Assembly (NCBI GenBank): GCA_913055625.1
Contig: CAJXJW010000003.1
Location: 517,621 to 581,620 of the forward strand
Direction: 5' to 3'
Source of the DNA: an uncultured Pseudomonadota bacterium
Lineage (GTDB): Bacteria; Pseudomonadota; Gammaproteobacteria; Steroidobacterales; Woeseiaceae
DNA: 64,000 nucleotides
This document shows positions 10,160-19,864 of the stretch, in pieces. The stretch's first letter is position 1; each line of letters starts with the position of its first letter. The position numbers and the translations under genes were made by a program. The notes under the pieces are model-generated. The model was not told where the DNA came from. It did not search any database and was given only the letters and a program-made list of their open reading frames with translations.

Positions 10160-11311
10160 TCACGCGCCCGGCCGGCGCGTGACCCACTGCCGCGGGTTGA
10201 CCGGGTTCTTGCCGCGGCGGATTTCGAAGTACAGCGCGGGCTGCGGCTGGCCGCCGCTCTCGCCGACGGTCGCGATCGCGTCCCCCGGCGCGACCCAGTC
10301 GCCCGGGTTCTTGAGAATCGTCTCGTTGTAGCCGTACAGGCTCATGTAGCCGTCGCCGTGATCGACGATCACGAGGAGACCCATGCCGGCCAGCCAGTCG
10401 GCGAAGACGACGCGGCCGTGGTACACCACTCGCACCTCGCGCCCGAGCGGCGCCGCCAGCACGACGCCGTTCCACGTGAGCTTGCCGCCGACCCGCGGCT
10501 GGCCGAAGTCGTGCAGCAGCGTGCCCGCCACGGGCCAGGTGAGACGGCCTTTCAGCGCGGCGAAGGGTTCCTCGGAGCGGATCGGGTAGTCCGCGAGTAT
10601 CGCGGTCAGCTCGTCGATCAGGCGCGCGAGGTCTTTCTCCTGTGCCGCGAGACGCTCGAGCTCGCGGCTCTCGTCCGACAGTCGCTGCTGCAGCGTGGCC
10701 AGCAGACCCTTGCGCTCCGCCTGCGCGGCGTCGAGCGCCGCGAGCTCGGCGGCCTGCTCGTCCGCGATACGCGCGAGGCGCTGCTCCTCGGCCGCGACCT
10801 CGCTCTGCAGGCCGGCGAGGCGCCGGATACGGCCGGTGACCGTGTTGATGTTGCCGGTCCGGTGATCGTTCAGGTAGGCATAGTAGGCCATCATGCGGCC
10901 CAGCATCGCCGGGTCCTGCTGGTTCAGGAGCAGCTTCAGCCGCTCCTGGTCGCCGCTCATGTACGCGGCCCGCAGCTGCGCCGCGAGCTCCCCGGTCTCC
11001 CGCTCGAGGTCCGCCTCGCCGCGGGCGATCTCGGCCTCCAGCTCGACGCGGCGCTTTTCCGTGAACGCCCGCTCCCGCTCGAGCGCCGCGAGCTTCTGGC
11101 GCTTCCGGGCGATCGACACCTCGGCGGCCTGCAATTCGCCCGTGAGGCGGTCCCGGTCGCGCGCCGCGGCGTCCATCGACTGCTTCAGCGCGCTGATCTG
11201 CTCGCGCACCACCTCGAGCTCCTGCTCCTTGATTCTGGTCAGGTTTTCCTCGTCCGCGGGCGCCGCGAGGGGCAGGCACAGCAGGAGCGGGAGCAGGTGT
11301 GAGCGCTTCAT
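10160..11311 (-). CDS. envC: Murein hydrolase activator EnvC
   Basis: 383 residues: signal peptide (LLPLLLCLPLAAPA), a long coiled coil (about residues 22-250, many Arg/Glu/Ala heptads) and a C-terminal LytM/M23 domain. The zinc ligands of active M23 peptidases are not conserved: the region aligned to HxxxD reads HDFGQPRVGGKLTWNG, the HLYAH-like strand reads YMSLYGYNE and the HFEVR strand reads YFEIRR. This loss is typical of EnvC, which activates the amidases AmiA and AmiB at the division septum instead of cutting peptidoglycan. It is divergent from the rhodanese gene yibN, the same arrangement as in E. coli except that gpmI is missing between them. Confidence 0.92.
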   Translation of the reverse strand: MKRSHLLPLLLCLPLAAPADEENLTRIKEQELEVVREQISALKQSMDAAARDRDRLTGELQAAEVSIARKRQKLAALERERAFTEKRRVELEAEIARGEADLERETGELAAQLRAAYMSGDQERLKLLLNQQDPAMLGRMMAYYAYLNDHRTGNINTVTGRIRRLAGLQSEVAAEEQRLARIADEQAAELAALDAAQAERKGLLATLQQRLSDESRELERLAAQEKDLARLIDELTAILADYPIRSEEPFAALKGRLTWPVAGTLLHDFGQPRVGGKLTWNGVVLAAPLGREVRVVYHGRVVFADWLAGMGLLVIVDHGDGYMSLYGYNETILKNPGDWVAPGDAIATVGESGGQPQPALYFEIRRGKNPVNPRQWVTRRPGA

Positions 11312-11381
11312 GGGCGCAGAGTATTGTTATAATGGCGGTTTTTCCACAGGCGCGACGTCCCGCGCAAACCGATACCGAGGC

Positions 11382-11840
11382 ATGGACAGATACTTGGAAT
11401 TCGCCGGCAATCACACGTTGCTGGTCGTGGCGCTCGTCGCCAGCTTTTTCCTGCTGGTGTTCACCGAACTCCGGCGCAAGGCGAGCGGCATCCTGACGGT
11501 GTCGCCGGCGGACGCCGTGGCGCTGATCAACAAGGACGCGCTCGTGCTCGATCTTCGATCCGTCGAGGCCTTCGGGCGCGGCCACATCGTCAACGCGCGG
11601 AACGTGCCGTTCGACGAACTCGACTCGCGCCTCGGCAAGCTGGGCGACCTCGCGAGCCGTACGGTCGTCGCGGTCTGCGATACCGGCATGAGTTCGCAGA
11701 AGGCGGTGGAACGTCTGCGGGCCGCCGGCGTCGAACACGCGTACGGGCTCAAGGGCGGCATGGCCGGCTGGAGCCAGGACGGCATGCCGGTGGTCACCTC
11801 GAAGAAGACGGCGACGGCGCGCAAGGGCAAGAATAAGTAG
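11382..11840 (+). CDS. yibN: Membrane-anchored rhodanese-like protein (YibN type)
   Basis: 152 residues. One transmembrane helix (about residues 12-30) precedes a single rhodanese domain (about residues 38-140). The catalytic loop is VCDTGMSSQKA with Cys99, so persulfide transfer is possible. The Lys-rich tail is KKTATARKGKNK. In E. coli and relatives yibN is followed by grxC and secB, exactly as here. The ATG at 11382 was chosen because the membrane helix begins directly after it; an upstream in-frame extension would overlap envC divergently. Substrate unknown. Confidence 0.88.
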   Translation: MDRYLEFAGNHTLLVVALVASFFLLVFTELRRKASGILTVSPADAVALINKDALVLDLRSVEAFGRGHIVNARNVPFDELDSRLGKLGDLASRTVVAVCDTGMSSQKAVERLRAAGVEHAYGLKGGMAGWSQDGMPVVTSKKTATARKGKNK

Positions 11841-11843
11841 CGC

Positions 11844-12101
11844 ATGGCGCCCGTGACGATCTACGGCACCGATACCTGCGTATGGTGCGGCGCGGCCCGG
11901 CTCTTGCCGAAGAAGAAGGGCGTGGACTTCGACGACGTGCTGGTCAACAAGGACCCGGCGAAGCGCGAAGAAATGGAGCAGCGTTCCGGCAAGCGATCCG
12001 TACCGCAGATCTTCGCCGGCGATCGGCTGATCGGCGGCTATGACGAACTGGCGGCACTGGACGCCGCCGGCGAACTCGACGAACTACTGGCTGCGAGCTG
12101 A
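11844..12101 (+). CDS. grxC: Glutaredoxin 3 (GrxC)
   Basis: 85 residues, full length for a small dithiol glutaredoxin. The active site is CVWC (Cys12, Cys15) rather than the usual CPYC. The cis-Pro glutathione-binding stretch SVPQIFAGDRLIGGYDEL is intact, as is the helix with LLPKKKGV. It reduces disulfides and glutathione mixed disulfides in the cytoplasm. The gene lies three bases after yibN and 39 before secB, the conserved gammaproteobacterial order. The change of Pro to Val in the active site should raise the reactivity or alter the redox potential; this is inference from the family. Confidence 0.93.
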   Translation: MAPVTIYGTDTCVWCGAARLLPKKKGVDFDDVLVNKDPAKREEMEQRSGKRSVPQIFAGDRLIGGYDELAALDAAGELDELLAAS

Positions 12102-12140
12102 CGCGGCCGGAACTGACAACGTAGCAGACAGGAAAACCAA

Positions 12141-12629
12141 ATGGCGGAAGAAAACCAGGCGGGCGCGGATCGGCGCCTCTCGATCGTCAAGATCTACATC
12201 AAGGACATGTCGTTCGAATCGCCGCAATCGCCGGGCATCTTCCGGTCCGACGACTGGAAACCGAACATCAACCTCAACCTGCGCAGTGCGTGGGCACCGG
12301 TCGAGGGCGACCTGTACGAGGTCGTGCTGACGGCGACGATCGAGGCGAAGGACCGCGACTCCGACAAGGTGCTGTTTTTGGCCGAAATTCACCAGGGGGG
12401 CATCTTCGAGATTGCCGGCTACGAGAAGGACGAGATCTCCGCGCTGACCGGCAGCTTCTGCCCGAACGTGCTGTTCCCGTACGCGCGCGAGGCCGCCGCG
12501 TCCATCATCCAGAAGGGCGGCTTCCCCGAGTTCGTCCTGCAGCCGATCAACTTCGACGCGCTGTACCTGAAGCAGCTCCAGGCGAAGCAGGCCGAGGCCG
12601 GGAAGGCACAGGCCGCCGCCGCAGAGTAA
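12141..12629 (+). CDS. secB: Protein-export chaperone SecB
   Basis: 162 residues. Conserved SecB segments are visible: IYIKDMSFESPQSP near the N-terminus, the strand VLTATIEAK, and the block FCPNVLFPYAREAAASII followed by GGFPEFVLQPINFDALY. SecB is a cytoplasmic tetramer that keeps presecretory proteins unfolded and passes them to SecA. The Ala-rich tail (QAEAGKAQAAAAE) is common. The start ATG follows AGGAAAACCAA. It is followed at once by gpsA. Confidence 0.96.
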   Translation: MAEENQAGADRRLSIVKIYIKDMSFESPQSPGIFRSDDWKPNINLNLRSAWAPVEGDLYEVVLTATIEAKDRDSDKVLFLAEIHQGGIFEIAGYEKDEISALTGSFCPNVLFPYAREAAASIIQKGGFPEFVLQPINFDALYLKQLQAKQAEAGKAQAAAAE

Positions 12630-12634
12630 CGCCG

Positions 12635-13663
12635 ATCGCGACCGAGCCGCAGGCAGACGACCGGCCGGCGCCGCTGGCGGTCGTCGGCGCGGGCTCCTGG
12701 GGCACGGCGCTGGCATTGCAGTTCGCGCGCCGCGGCCGCGAGGTGCGGCTCTGGGGCCGCGACGCCGGGCAGCTCGCCGCGATGGGCCGGGCGCGCACGA
12801 ATACGCGCTACCTGCCGGGCGCCGCGTTTCCGGAGCATCTCGTCGCCTGCACTGACCTTGCCGCCGCGCTGGCCGGCGTTCGCGACGTGCTCGTCTCCGT
12901 GCCCAGCCATGCGCTGCGCGGGACGCTGACCGCATTGAAGCCGCTGCTGGCCCCGGACGCGCGCGTCTGCTGGGCGAGCAAGGGCTTCGAGCTCCACACC
13001 GGCAAGTTGCCGCACCAGGTGGCACGCGAAGTGCTGGGCGAGAACCGGCCGATGGCCGTGCTGTCGGGGCCGACGTTCGCGAAGGAGGTGGGCGAGGGCC
13101 TGCCGACGGCAATGACCATTGCCGCGAACGACGCGACGTTCGCCAGCGAGTTGGCGCAGTCCCTCTCGGGCGACCAGTTTCGCGCCTACACGTCCAGCGA
13201 TATCGTCGGCGTCGAGGTCGGCGGCGCCGTCAAGAACATCCTCGCGATCGGCGCCGGCATGTCCGACGGCCTGGGCTTCGGCGCGAACACGCGCATCGCG
13301 CTGATCACGCGCGGGCTCGTCGAAATGACCCGCCTCGGCGTCGCGCTTGGCGCGAACCGTGACACGTTCATGGGGCTGGCGGGCATGGGCGACCTCGTGC
13401 TCACCTGCACTGACAACCTTTCCCGTAACCGCCGGATGGGCCTCGCGCTGGCGGCCGGCAAATCCGTCGCCGAGGCCGAGCAGGAGATCGGCCAGGTGGT
13501 CGAGGGCGTCAAGGCCGCCCGCGCCGTCGAGGAAGTCGCTACCGAGCTCGGCATCGAGATGCCGATCTGCCACCAGGTCTACCGCATCCTGTACGACGGC
13601 GTGGACCCGCGGGAGGCCGTCGGCAACCTGATGCGCCGGCAGATCGGGCCGGAACTCGACTAG
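12635..13663 (+). CDS. gpsA: NAD(P)H-dependent glycerol-3-phosphate dehydrogenase; start codon unusual
   Basis: About 330-342 residues depending on the start. The N-terminal dinucleotide-binding motif is VVGAGSWGTALA; the substrate site and catalytic Lys lie in GGAVKNILAIGAGM; the C-terminal domain has FMGLAGMGDLVLTCT. The enzyme makes sn-glycerol 3-phosphate for phospholipids. It follows secB as in E. coli. The frame contains no ATG, GTG or TTG between the middle of secB and a TTG inside the nucleotide-binding fold. Candidate starts are ATC at 12635, just after the secB stop, or CTG at 12674, directly before AVVGAG. The ATC is used for these coordinates only as a placeholder. The in-frame ATG at 12290 would overlap most of secB and is not credible. 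Confidence 0.9.
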   Translation: MATEPQADDRPAPLAVVGAGSWGTALALQFARRGREVRLWGRDAGQLAAMGRARTNTRYLPGAAFPEHLVACTDLAAALAGVRDVLVSVPSHALRGTLTALKPLLAPDARVCWASKGFELHTGKLPHQVAREVLGENRPMAVLSGPTFAKEVGEGLPTAMTIAANDATFASELAQSLSGDQFRAYTSSDIVGVEVGGAVKNILAIGAGMSDGLGFGANTRIALITRGLVEMTRLGVALGANRDTFMGLAGMGDLVLTCTDNLSRNRRMGLALAAGKSVAEAEQEIGQVVEGVKAARAVEEVATELGIEMPICHQVYRILYDGVDPREAVGNLMRRQIGPELD

Positions 13664-13749
13664 CTGCGGCCGTCGCCGCCGAACTGGCGCTTTCCGGCGA
13701 ATGCGCTATCTTTTGCGACTAGAACAACAACGATACCCGGGAGACTGCA

Positions 13750-15225
13750 ATGGACAGACGCCAGTTCTGCAAGACCTCGCTCGCGGCCGGTATGGCCGCG
13801 GCCTACCCGATGCTCGCCGCCTGCGGCAAGAAAGCGGACACCAGCATTCCCGCCGTGTCGCTGGACGGCGCGTCCATGGAGCTCGGCAAGGCCGCCATCA
13901 ACGAACTCCAGGATGCGGTTTCCGGCACGGTGATGCTGTCGGGGCATCCCCAGTACGACACCGCGCGCAAGATCTGGAACGGCATGCACGACAAGCGGCC
14001 GGCGCTGATCGTGCGCCCGTCCGGCACGCAGGACGTCGTGCATGCCGTCGAATTCGCCCGCGACAACAACCTGTTGCTGGCGGTGAAGGGCGGCGGCCAC
14101 AGCTGGCCCGGCAAGTCCACGTGCGACGGCGGGCTGATGCTCGACCTCGGCGGATCGATGAACACCGTGAACGTCGATCGCGACGCCCGGGTCGCGCGGG
14201 CAAACGGCGGCGCGCTCCTGAATGCCCTCGACTCGGCAGCGCTCGAGAAAGGCCTCGTCACGACGGCCGGCGTCGTGTCGCACACCGGCGTCGGTGGCTT
14301 CACGCTCGGCGGCGGATTCGGGCGATTGAACCGCAAGTTCGGGCTGACGATCGACAACCTGCTCGGCGCCGAGATCGTCACGGCCGATGGCAAGGTGCGC
14401 TACGTCTCCGCGGACGAGGAGTCCGACCTGTTCTGGGCCCTGCGCGGCGGCGGCGGCAACTTCGGCGTCGTGACCCGGTTCGACTACCGGCTGCATGACT
14501 TCGACCGCAACGTGCTGTCCGGCATGATCGTGTGGCCCATCGACCAGGCGCGTGACGTGCTCGAGTTCTACGGCGACTGGTACCGGGGCCTGTCGCGCGA
14601 CCTGTACGTCGGCCCCGCAATGATGACCATGCCCGAGGGCGGCAGCGTCATCGCGATGGAAGTCGTGTACGCGGGCGACGACCCGGCAGCGGGCGAAAAG
14701 GAGATGGCGCCGCTGCGTGCGATCGGCACGCCGATGGACGACGGCATCAAGATGCAGGACTACATGGTCATGCAGACGCAGGAGGACGAGTCCTTCGGTC
14801 ACGGCGTGCGCTCCTACGCGAAGAACGGCATGGTGCGCGAGATCACCGGCGAACTCGTCGACCAGCTGCTCGACTCGTTCCGCCCCGACCCGCGCCTCGC
14901 CGTCTTCACGCACACGGCCGGCGGCGCGGTGAAAGACGTCGGCGAACTCGACACCGCGTTCCCGCACCGCAATGCCGAGACGATGATCATCGTCGGCGGC
15001 GGCTGGATGGACCCGGCCGACGACGAGTCCGCGATGGCGTCCGCGCGCGAGTGGTTCTCGGAGCTCGAGCCCTACACGGGCGGCTACTACGACAACATCG
15101 AGTTCGAGGGCGACGAGTCCGTGAAGCGCAACTACGGCCCGAACTACGCCCGCCTGCGCGCCATCAAGGGCCAGGTGGACCCGGGCAACCTGTTCCGGAT
15201 GAACAGCAACATCGAGCCGGCGTAG
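13750..15225 (+). CDS. FAD-binding oxidoreductase, BBE family, Tat-exported
   Basis: 491 residues. The N-terminus has a twin-arginine signal (DRRQFCKTSLAAG) and a possible lipobox (LAAC). The FAD_binding_4 domain follows (about residues 90-260), with GGGHSWPG carrying the His that holds FAD covalently in berberine-bridge-type enzymes, and VGGFTLGGGFGRLNRKFGL. The second covalent ligand (Cys) is absent: the aligned stretch is VVSHTGVGG, so a single covalent bond is expected. The BBE C-terminal domain is NYGPNYARLRAIKG...DPGNLFR. Such enzymes oxidise sugars, alcohols or alkaloids with O2. It occupies the place where cysE lies in E. coli, between gpsA and trmL. Substrate unknown. Confidence 0.87.
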   Translation: MDRRQFCKTSLAAGMAAAYPMLAACGKKADTSIPAVSLDGASMELGKAAINELQDAVSGTVMLSGHPQYDTARKIWNGMHDKRPALIVRPSGTQDVVHAVEFARDNNLLLAVKGGGHSWPGKSTCDGGLMLDLGGSMNTVNVDRDARVARANGGALLNALDSAALEKGLVTTAGVVSHTGVGGFTLGGGFGRLNRKFGLTIDNLLGAEIVTADGKVRYVSADEESDLFWALRGGGGNFGVVTRFDYRLHDFDRNVLSGMIVWPIDQARDVLEFYGDWYRGLSRDLYVGPAMMTMPEGGSVIAMEVVYAGDDPAAGEKEMAPLRAIGTPMDDGIKMQDYMVMQTQEDESFGHGVRSYAKNGMVREITGELVDQLLDSFRPDPRLAVFTHTAGGAVKDVGELDTAFPHRNAETMIIVGGGWMDPADDESAMASAREWFSELEPYTGGYYDNIEFEGDESVKRNYGPNYARLRAIKGQVDPGNLFRMNSNIEPA

Positions 15226-15228
15226 GAA

Positions 15229-15693
15229 CTACTCGCCGCCCGTGAACCCCTGCTGCCGCCAGGCCTCGTAGACGAGGACCGCGGCGGCGTTCGACAGGTT
15301 CAGGCTGCGGTTGCCTGGCACCATCGGCAGCCGCAGCCGCTGTTCCGGCGGCAAGTTGTCGAGCACGGCCTGCGGCAGGCCGCGCGTCTCCGGGCCGAAC
15401 AGGAACGCGTCGCCGGCGCGGTACCGCACCTCGGCGTACGGCACCGTCCCGCGCGTGCTGAGCGCGAAGACGCGCGGCGACCTCACCGCATCCAGGCAGT
15501 CCTCCAGCGAGGCATGCGTCCGGACGTCCGCGTATTCGCGGTAGTCGAGGCCGGCGCGCTTCAGCCGTGCGTCGTCGAGTTCGAAGCCGAGCGGCTCGAC
15601 GAGGTGCAGGGCGCTGCCGGTGTTCGCACACAGCCGGATGATGTTGCCGGTGTTCGGTGGTATTTCCGGCTCGTAGAGAATGATCGAGAACAT
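15229..15693 (-). CDS. trmL: tRNA (cytidine/uridine-34-2'-O)-methyltransferase TrmL
   Basis: 154 residues, the usual length of TrmL (YibK). The SPOUT fold signature is clear: EIPPNTGNIIRLCANTG near the N-terminus, LFGPETRGLP in the middle and the knot segment LRLPMVPGNRSLNLSNAAAV near the C-terminus. The enzyme methylates the wobble nucleotide 34 ribose of two leucine tRNA isoacceptors. It ends three bases from the stop of the convergent FAD oxidoreductase gene. Confidence 0.95.
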   Translation of the reverse strand: MFSIILYEPEIPPNTGNIIRLCANTGSALHLVEPLGFELDDARLKRAGLDYREYADVRTHASLEDCLDAVRSPRVFALSTRGTVPYAEVRYRAGDAFLFGPETRGLPQAVLDNLPPEQRLRLPMVPGNRSLNLSNAAAVLVYEAWRQQGFTGGE

Positions 15694-15773
15694 GGACGGG
15701 GCGGCGCGAACGTTGCGGCGAGGGTAGCACGGGCTGCGGCGGCGCCCGGCCGATCTGTGTAGAATGCCGCCCG

Positions 15774-16724
15774 ATGACCGCCCCCGCCTTCAGGACGCAA
15801 CCCGCACTGCATACGGATTTCTGCGGCGTGCCGATGGCGTCGCCCATCGTGCTGCTGTCCGGCTGCGTCGGTTTCGGCGAGGAGTACACGCGCGTCGAGG
15901 GCTTTTCCAACGCCGACGTCGGCGCGGTGGTGCTCAAGGGCACGACGGCCGAAGAGCGCCTCGGAAACCCGCCGCACCGCGTGTACGAGACACCGATGGG
16001 CATGCTGAACGCGATCGGCCTTCAGAACCCCGGCGTCGACCGGGTCGTCGACGAGATCCTTCCCGGCCTCGACTTTTCAGAGACGCGGTTCTTCGCGAAC
16101 GTCTCCGGCTCGACGATCCTCGAGTACGAGCGCGTAACCGCGCGTTTCGACGACTCGCCGATCGACGCGATCGAGATCAACATCTCCTGCCCGAACGTCA
16201 AGGAGGGCGGCGTGCAGTTCGGCAACGACCCCGACATGTCGGCACGCGTCGTCGAGGCCTGCCGCGCGCAGACCTCGAAGCCGATCATCACGAAGCTCTC
16301 GCCGAACCAGACGGACATCGCCGAGAACGCGCGGCGCTGCATCGAGGCCGGCACCGACGGCTTCGCCGTGATCAACACGCTGATGGGCATGGCCGTCGAC
16401 GTGCGCACGCGCCGCCCGGTTATCGGCAACCGGCAGGGCGGCCTGTCCGGCCCGGCTATCAAGCCGATCGCGCTATTGAAGGTGCACCAGGTCTACGAGG
16501 TCGCGAAGGACCACGGCGTGCCGATCATCGGCCAGGGCGGCATCTGCACGGCCGAGGACGCGCTGGAGTTCATCATCGCCGGGGCGAGCGCCGTCGGCAT
16601 CGGCACCGCGCTGTTCTACGACCCGCTGGTCTGCCGGAAGATCAATGCGGGTATCGCCGATTACCTCACGCACCACGGCTTCGGCTCCGCGTCGGAGCTC
16701 GTCGGGACGCTCGAAGCGTCGTAG
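15774..16724 (+). CDS. Dihydroorotate dehydrogenase-like protein, class 1
   Basis: 316 residues. The TIM-barrel FMN enzyme signatures of class 1 dihydroorotate dehydrogenases are present: VVLKGTTAEERLGNPPHR with the FMN-contacting Lys, NISCPNVKEGGVQFG with the class 1 catalytic Cys, and IGQGGICTAEDALEFIIAGA for phosphate binding. Class 1 enzymes are soluble and use fumarate or NAD (through PyrK), unlike the membrane class 2 PyrD usual in gammaproteobacteria, which has a catalytic Ser. No pyrK lies beside it. It is therefore either the pyrimidine enzyme or a paralogue acting on another dihydropyrimidine. Family call firm, exact reaction inferred. Confidence 0.82.
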   Translation: MTAPAFRTQPALHTDFCGVPMASPIVLLSGCVGFGEEYTRVEGFSNADVGAVVLKGTTAEERLGNPPHRVYETPMGMLNAIGLQNPGVDRVVDEILPGLDFSETRFFANVSGSTILEYERVTARFDDSPIDAIEINISCPNVKEGGVQFGNDPDMSARVVEACRAQTSKPIITKLSPNQTDIAENARRCIEAGTDGFAVINTLMGMAVDVRTRRPVIGNRQGGLSGPAIKPIALLKVHQVYEVAKDHGVPIIGQGGICTAEDALEFIIAGASAVGIGTALFYDPLVCRKINAGIADYLTHHGFGSASELVGTLEAS

Positions 16725-16731
16725 CCGCGCG

Positions 16732-18124
<1,393 letters not shown>

Positions 18125-18135
<11 letters not shown>

Positions 18136-19258
18136 GGGTAACCAGGTCCTGCTGCTCGAGCGGGAGTCGGATGGAAAAGACCGTGCGTCCGGGGCGGCTG
18201 TCGAATTCAATGAGGCCTCCATGTCGGCTGATCAGCTCCTGCGCGGCCGGTAACCCCAATCCCGTGCCTTCAGGTCGGCTGGTAACGAGTGGATAGAACA
18301 CCGAGTCCTGCAGGTCGCGCGGGATGCCCGGCCCGTCGTCCTCGATGTCGATGCTGGCGATGACCCGGTGCCGGACCTCGCCGATGGTGAAGTTCGTCGC
18401 CGCGCGCGTGCGCAGCGTGATCGTGCCGTGGCCCTCGAGCGCCGCCGCGGCGTTGCGCACGATGTTCAGCAGCGCCTGGACCATCTGGTCGCGGTCCATC
18501 CGGATCTCGGGCAGGCCCGGGTCGTAGTCGCGCCGGATCGTCAGTGCGCGGTGATCCTCGGCTTCGATCAGGCGCACGACGTACTCGAGCAGCTCGTGCA
18601 CGTTGAGCGGCTCCTTGCGCGGCGGGCCGCCCGGACCGAGCAGCGTGTCGACGAGTCCGGCGAGGCGGTCGGTTTCACTGATCACGACGTCCGTATACTC
18701 GCGCAGCTCCGGGGATTCGAGCTGCTTGGCCAGGAGCTGCGCGGCGCCGCGGATGCCGCCGAGCGGGTTCTTTATCTCGTGCGCGAGCTGTCGGATCATC
18801 TGGCGCCCGGCGCCGTGCTGGATCAGGAGCGCGTTCTCGCGCGTGATCTTGGAGCGCCGGGTCACGTCGGTCATCTCGACCAGCAACGCGGCCTCGCCAC
18901 TGCCCACCGGTGATACGCGGCAGTCGATGATCCGCTCCTCCGCGTGCACCTCGGTGTTCGGCAGTGTGAGCTCGGTTGCGTAGTGGTCACCCGTGTCGAT
19001 GACGCGGGAGAGGACGTCGCGGAGTTCCGGCTCGTCCCCGACGAGCCGCAGCAGCGAGTCGCCGCGGGCGCGGCGTTCGCTGATGCCGAGCAGGTTTTCC
19101 GCCGCGGGATTCAGCGCGACGATCAGCAGGGAGCGGTCCAGCAGGGCGATGCCGGTTGCGAGACTGTCGAGGATGTGACGGGCGTCGCGGTCGAGGAAGC
19201 CGCCGGAGCCGGTGCCGGTGCCGGTGCCGCCGCGCGAGCCACGGGCGCCGGTCCCGCC
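18125..19258 (-). CDS. ntrB: Nitrogen regulation sensor histidine kinase NtrB; start uncertain
   Basis: About 350-377 residues. PAS domain begins at HILDSLATGIALLD; the H-box is LAHEIKNPLGGIRGAAQLL with the phosphorylated His; the N-box is LNIVRNAAAAL; the G-boxes are IEDDGPGIP and GTGLGLPAAQELI. NtrB controls NtrC phosphorylation in response to PII protein. No ATG, GTG or TTG occurs in frame between the end of the DUF4124 gene and the PAS domain. The frame runs through a (Gly-Thr) repeat encoded by a 6-base repeat near 19210-19230. A GTG at 19242 exists one frame away, so either a non-canonical start or a base-call indel is possible. The given start is simply the first codon after the upstream stop. 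Confidence 0.9.
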
Positions 19259-19782
19259 TAGAAGTTCACCGTGTTCTGCTGTACGTAGAATCGGTTCGGC
19301 TGGCTGCGGATCATCAATTTGCCGGTCTCGTCGATCACTTCCGCCTGGATGTTGTGCACCCCGCGGTACACCTCCTCGATCTGGAAGCTCGTGCCACTGA
19401 CCAGCCGCGGTGTGCCGTCGAAGTACACGCGGACCTGGTGGCCCGGCTGCAGCCCCGGCGTCAACGCCAGCTGTACGTTCAGGACGCCCTCGATGTTCCA
19501 TAGCGTCTCTTCCGCAGCGGGTGCCGTGACCGTGAGGCTCTCGTACCGGGCCGGCGCCGCGGCTGACTCGGCGTCCGCGCTGTCACTTGCCCGGTTGGCC
19601 GACTGTTCGTAGCGGCGCACGGTGGTCGTGTTCGCCTCGGGCAGCTCGATGACCTCGGCGCCCGGCTCGGGCCGGTCGGAATAATGGACGACGCCGTCGC
19701 TGTCCACCCAGCGATAGGCATCCGCCGCCAGCGAGCCGGCGGCAAAGATTCCTGCGAGCAGGAAAATCGGGCGCTTGTCCAT
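19258..19782 (-). CDS. DUF4124 domain-containing secreted protein
   Basis: 174 residues. Signal peptide (IFLLAGIFAAGSLAADA) followed directly by the DUF4124 motif (YRWVDSDGVVHYSDRP), a Ser/Ala-rich linker and a C-terminal beta-rich domain (about residues 90-170). DUF4124 proteins are periplasmic and of unknown function. It sits between glnA and ntrB, a position where several gammaproteobacteria carry the same type of gene, so it is probably part of the nitrogen-control operon by transcription, not necessarily by function. Confidence 0.85.
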   Translation of the reverse strand: MDKRPIFLLAGIFAAGSLAADAYRWVDSDGVVHYSDRPEPGAEVIELPEANTTTVRRYEQSANRASDSADAESAAAPARYESLTVTAPAAEETLWNIEGVLNVQLALTPGLQPGHQVRVYFDGTPRLVSGTSFQIEEVYRGVHNIQAEVIDETGKLMIRSQPNRFYVQQNTVNF

Positions 19783-19818
19783 ACAGTTAGCATAGCAACG
19801 GGTGCCGCCTCGAAGCCA

Positions 19819-19853
19819 GTGAACCGGGCGGCCAAAAGTGCCGCCCAGTTCAC
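19819..19853 (-). terminator. Strong hairpin between glnA and the DUF4124 gene
   Basis: Two 14-base arms, 19819-19832 and 19840-19853, pair with a single mismatch around a 7-base loop. It lies directly after the glnA stop. There is no T-run on the minus-strand side, so it may act as an attenuator or mRNA-stabilising stem between the abundant glnA message and ntrBC, as an intergenic terminator does in enteric bacteria. Confidence 0.5.
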
Positions 19854-19864
19854 ATTTCTGGCGA

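Noticed and set aside
10465..10485. Third parS-like CACGTG in the envC gene
   Set aside because: GTTCCACGTGAGCTT matches only one half of parS; likely chance.
12290..12629. Starting gpsA at ATG 12290
   Set aside because: It would overlap nearly all of secB out of frame and add about 115 low-complexity residues before the conserved start.
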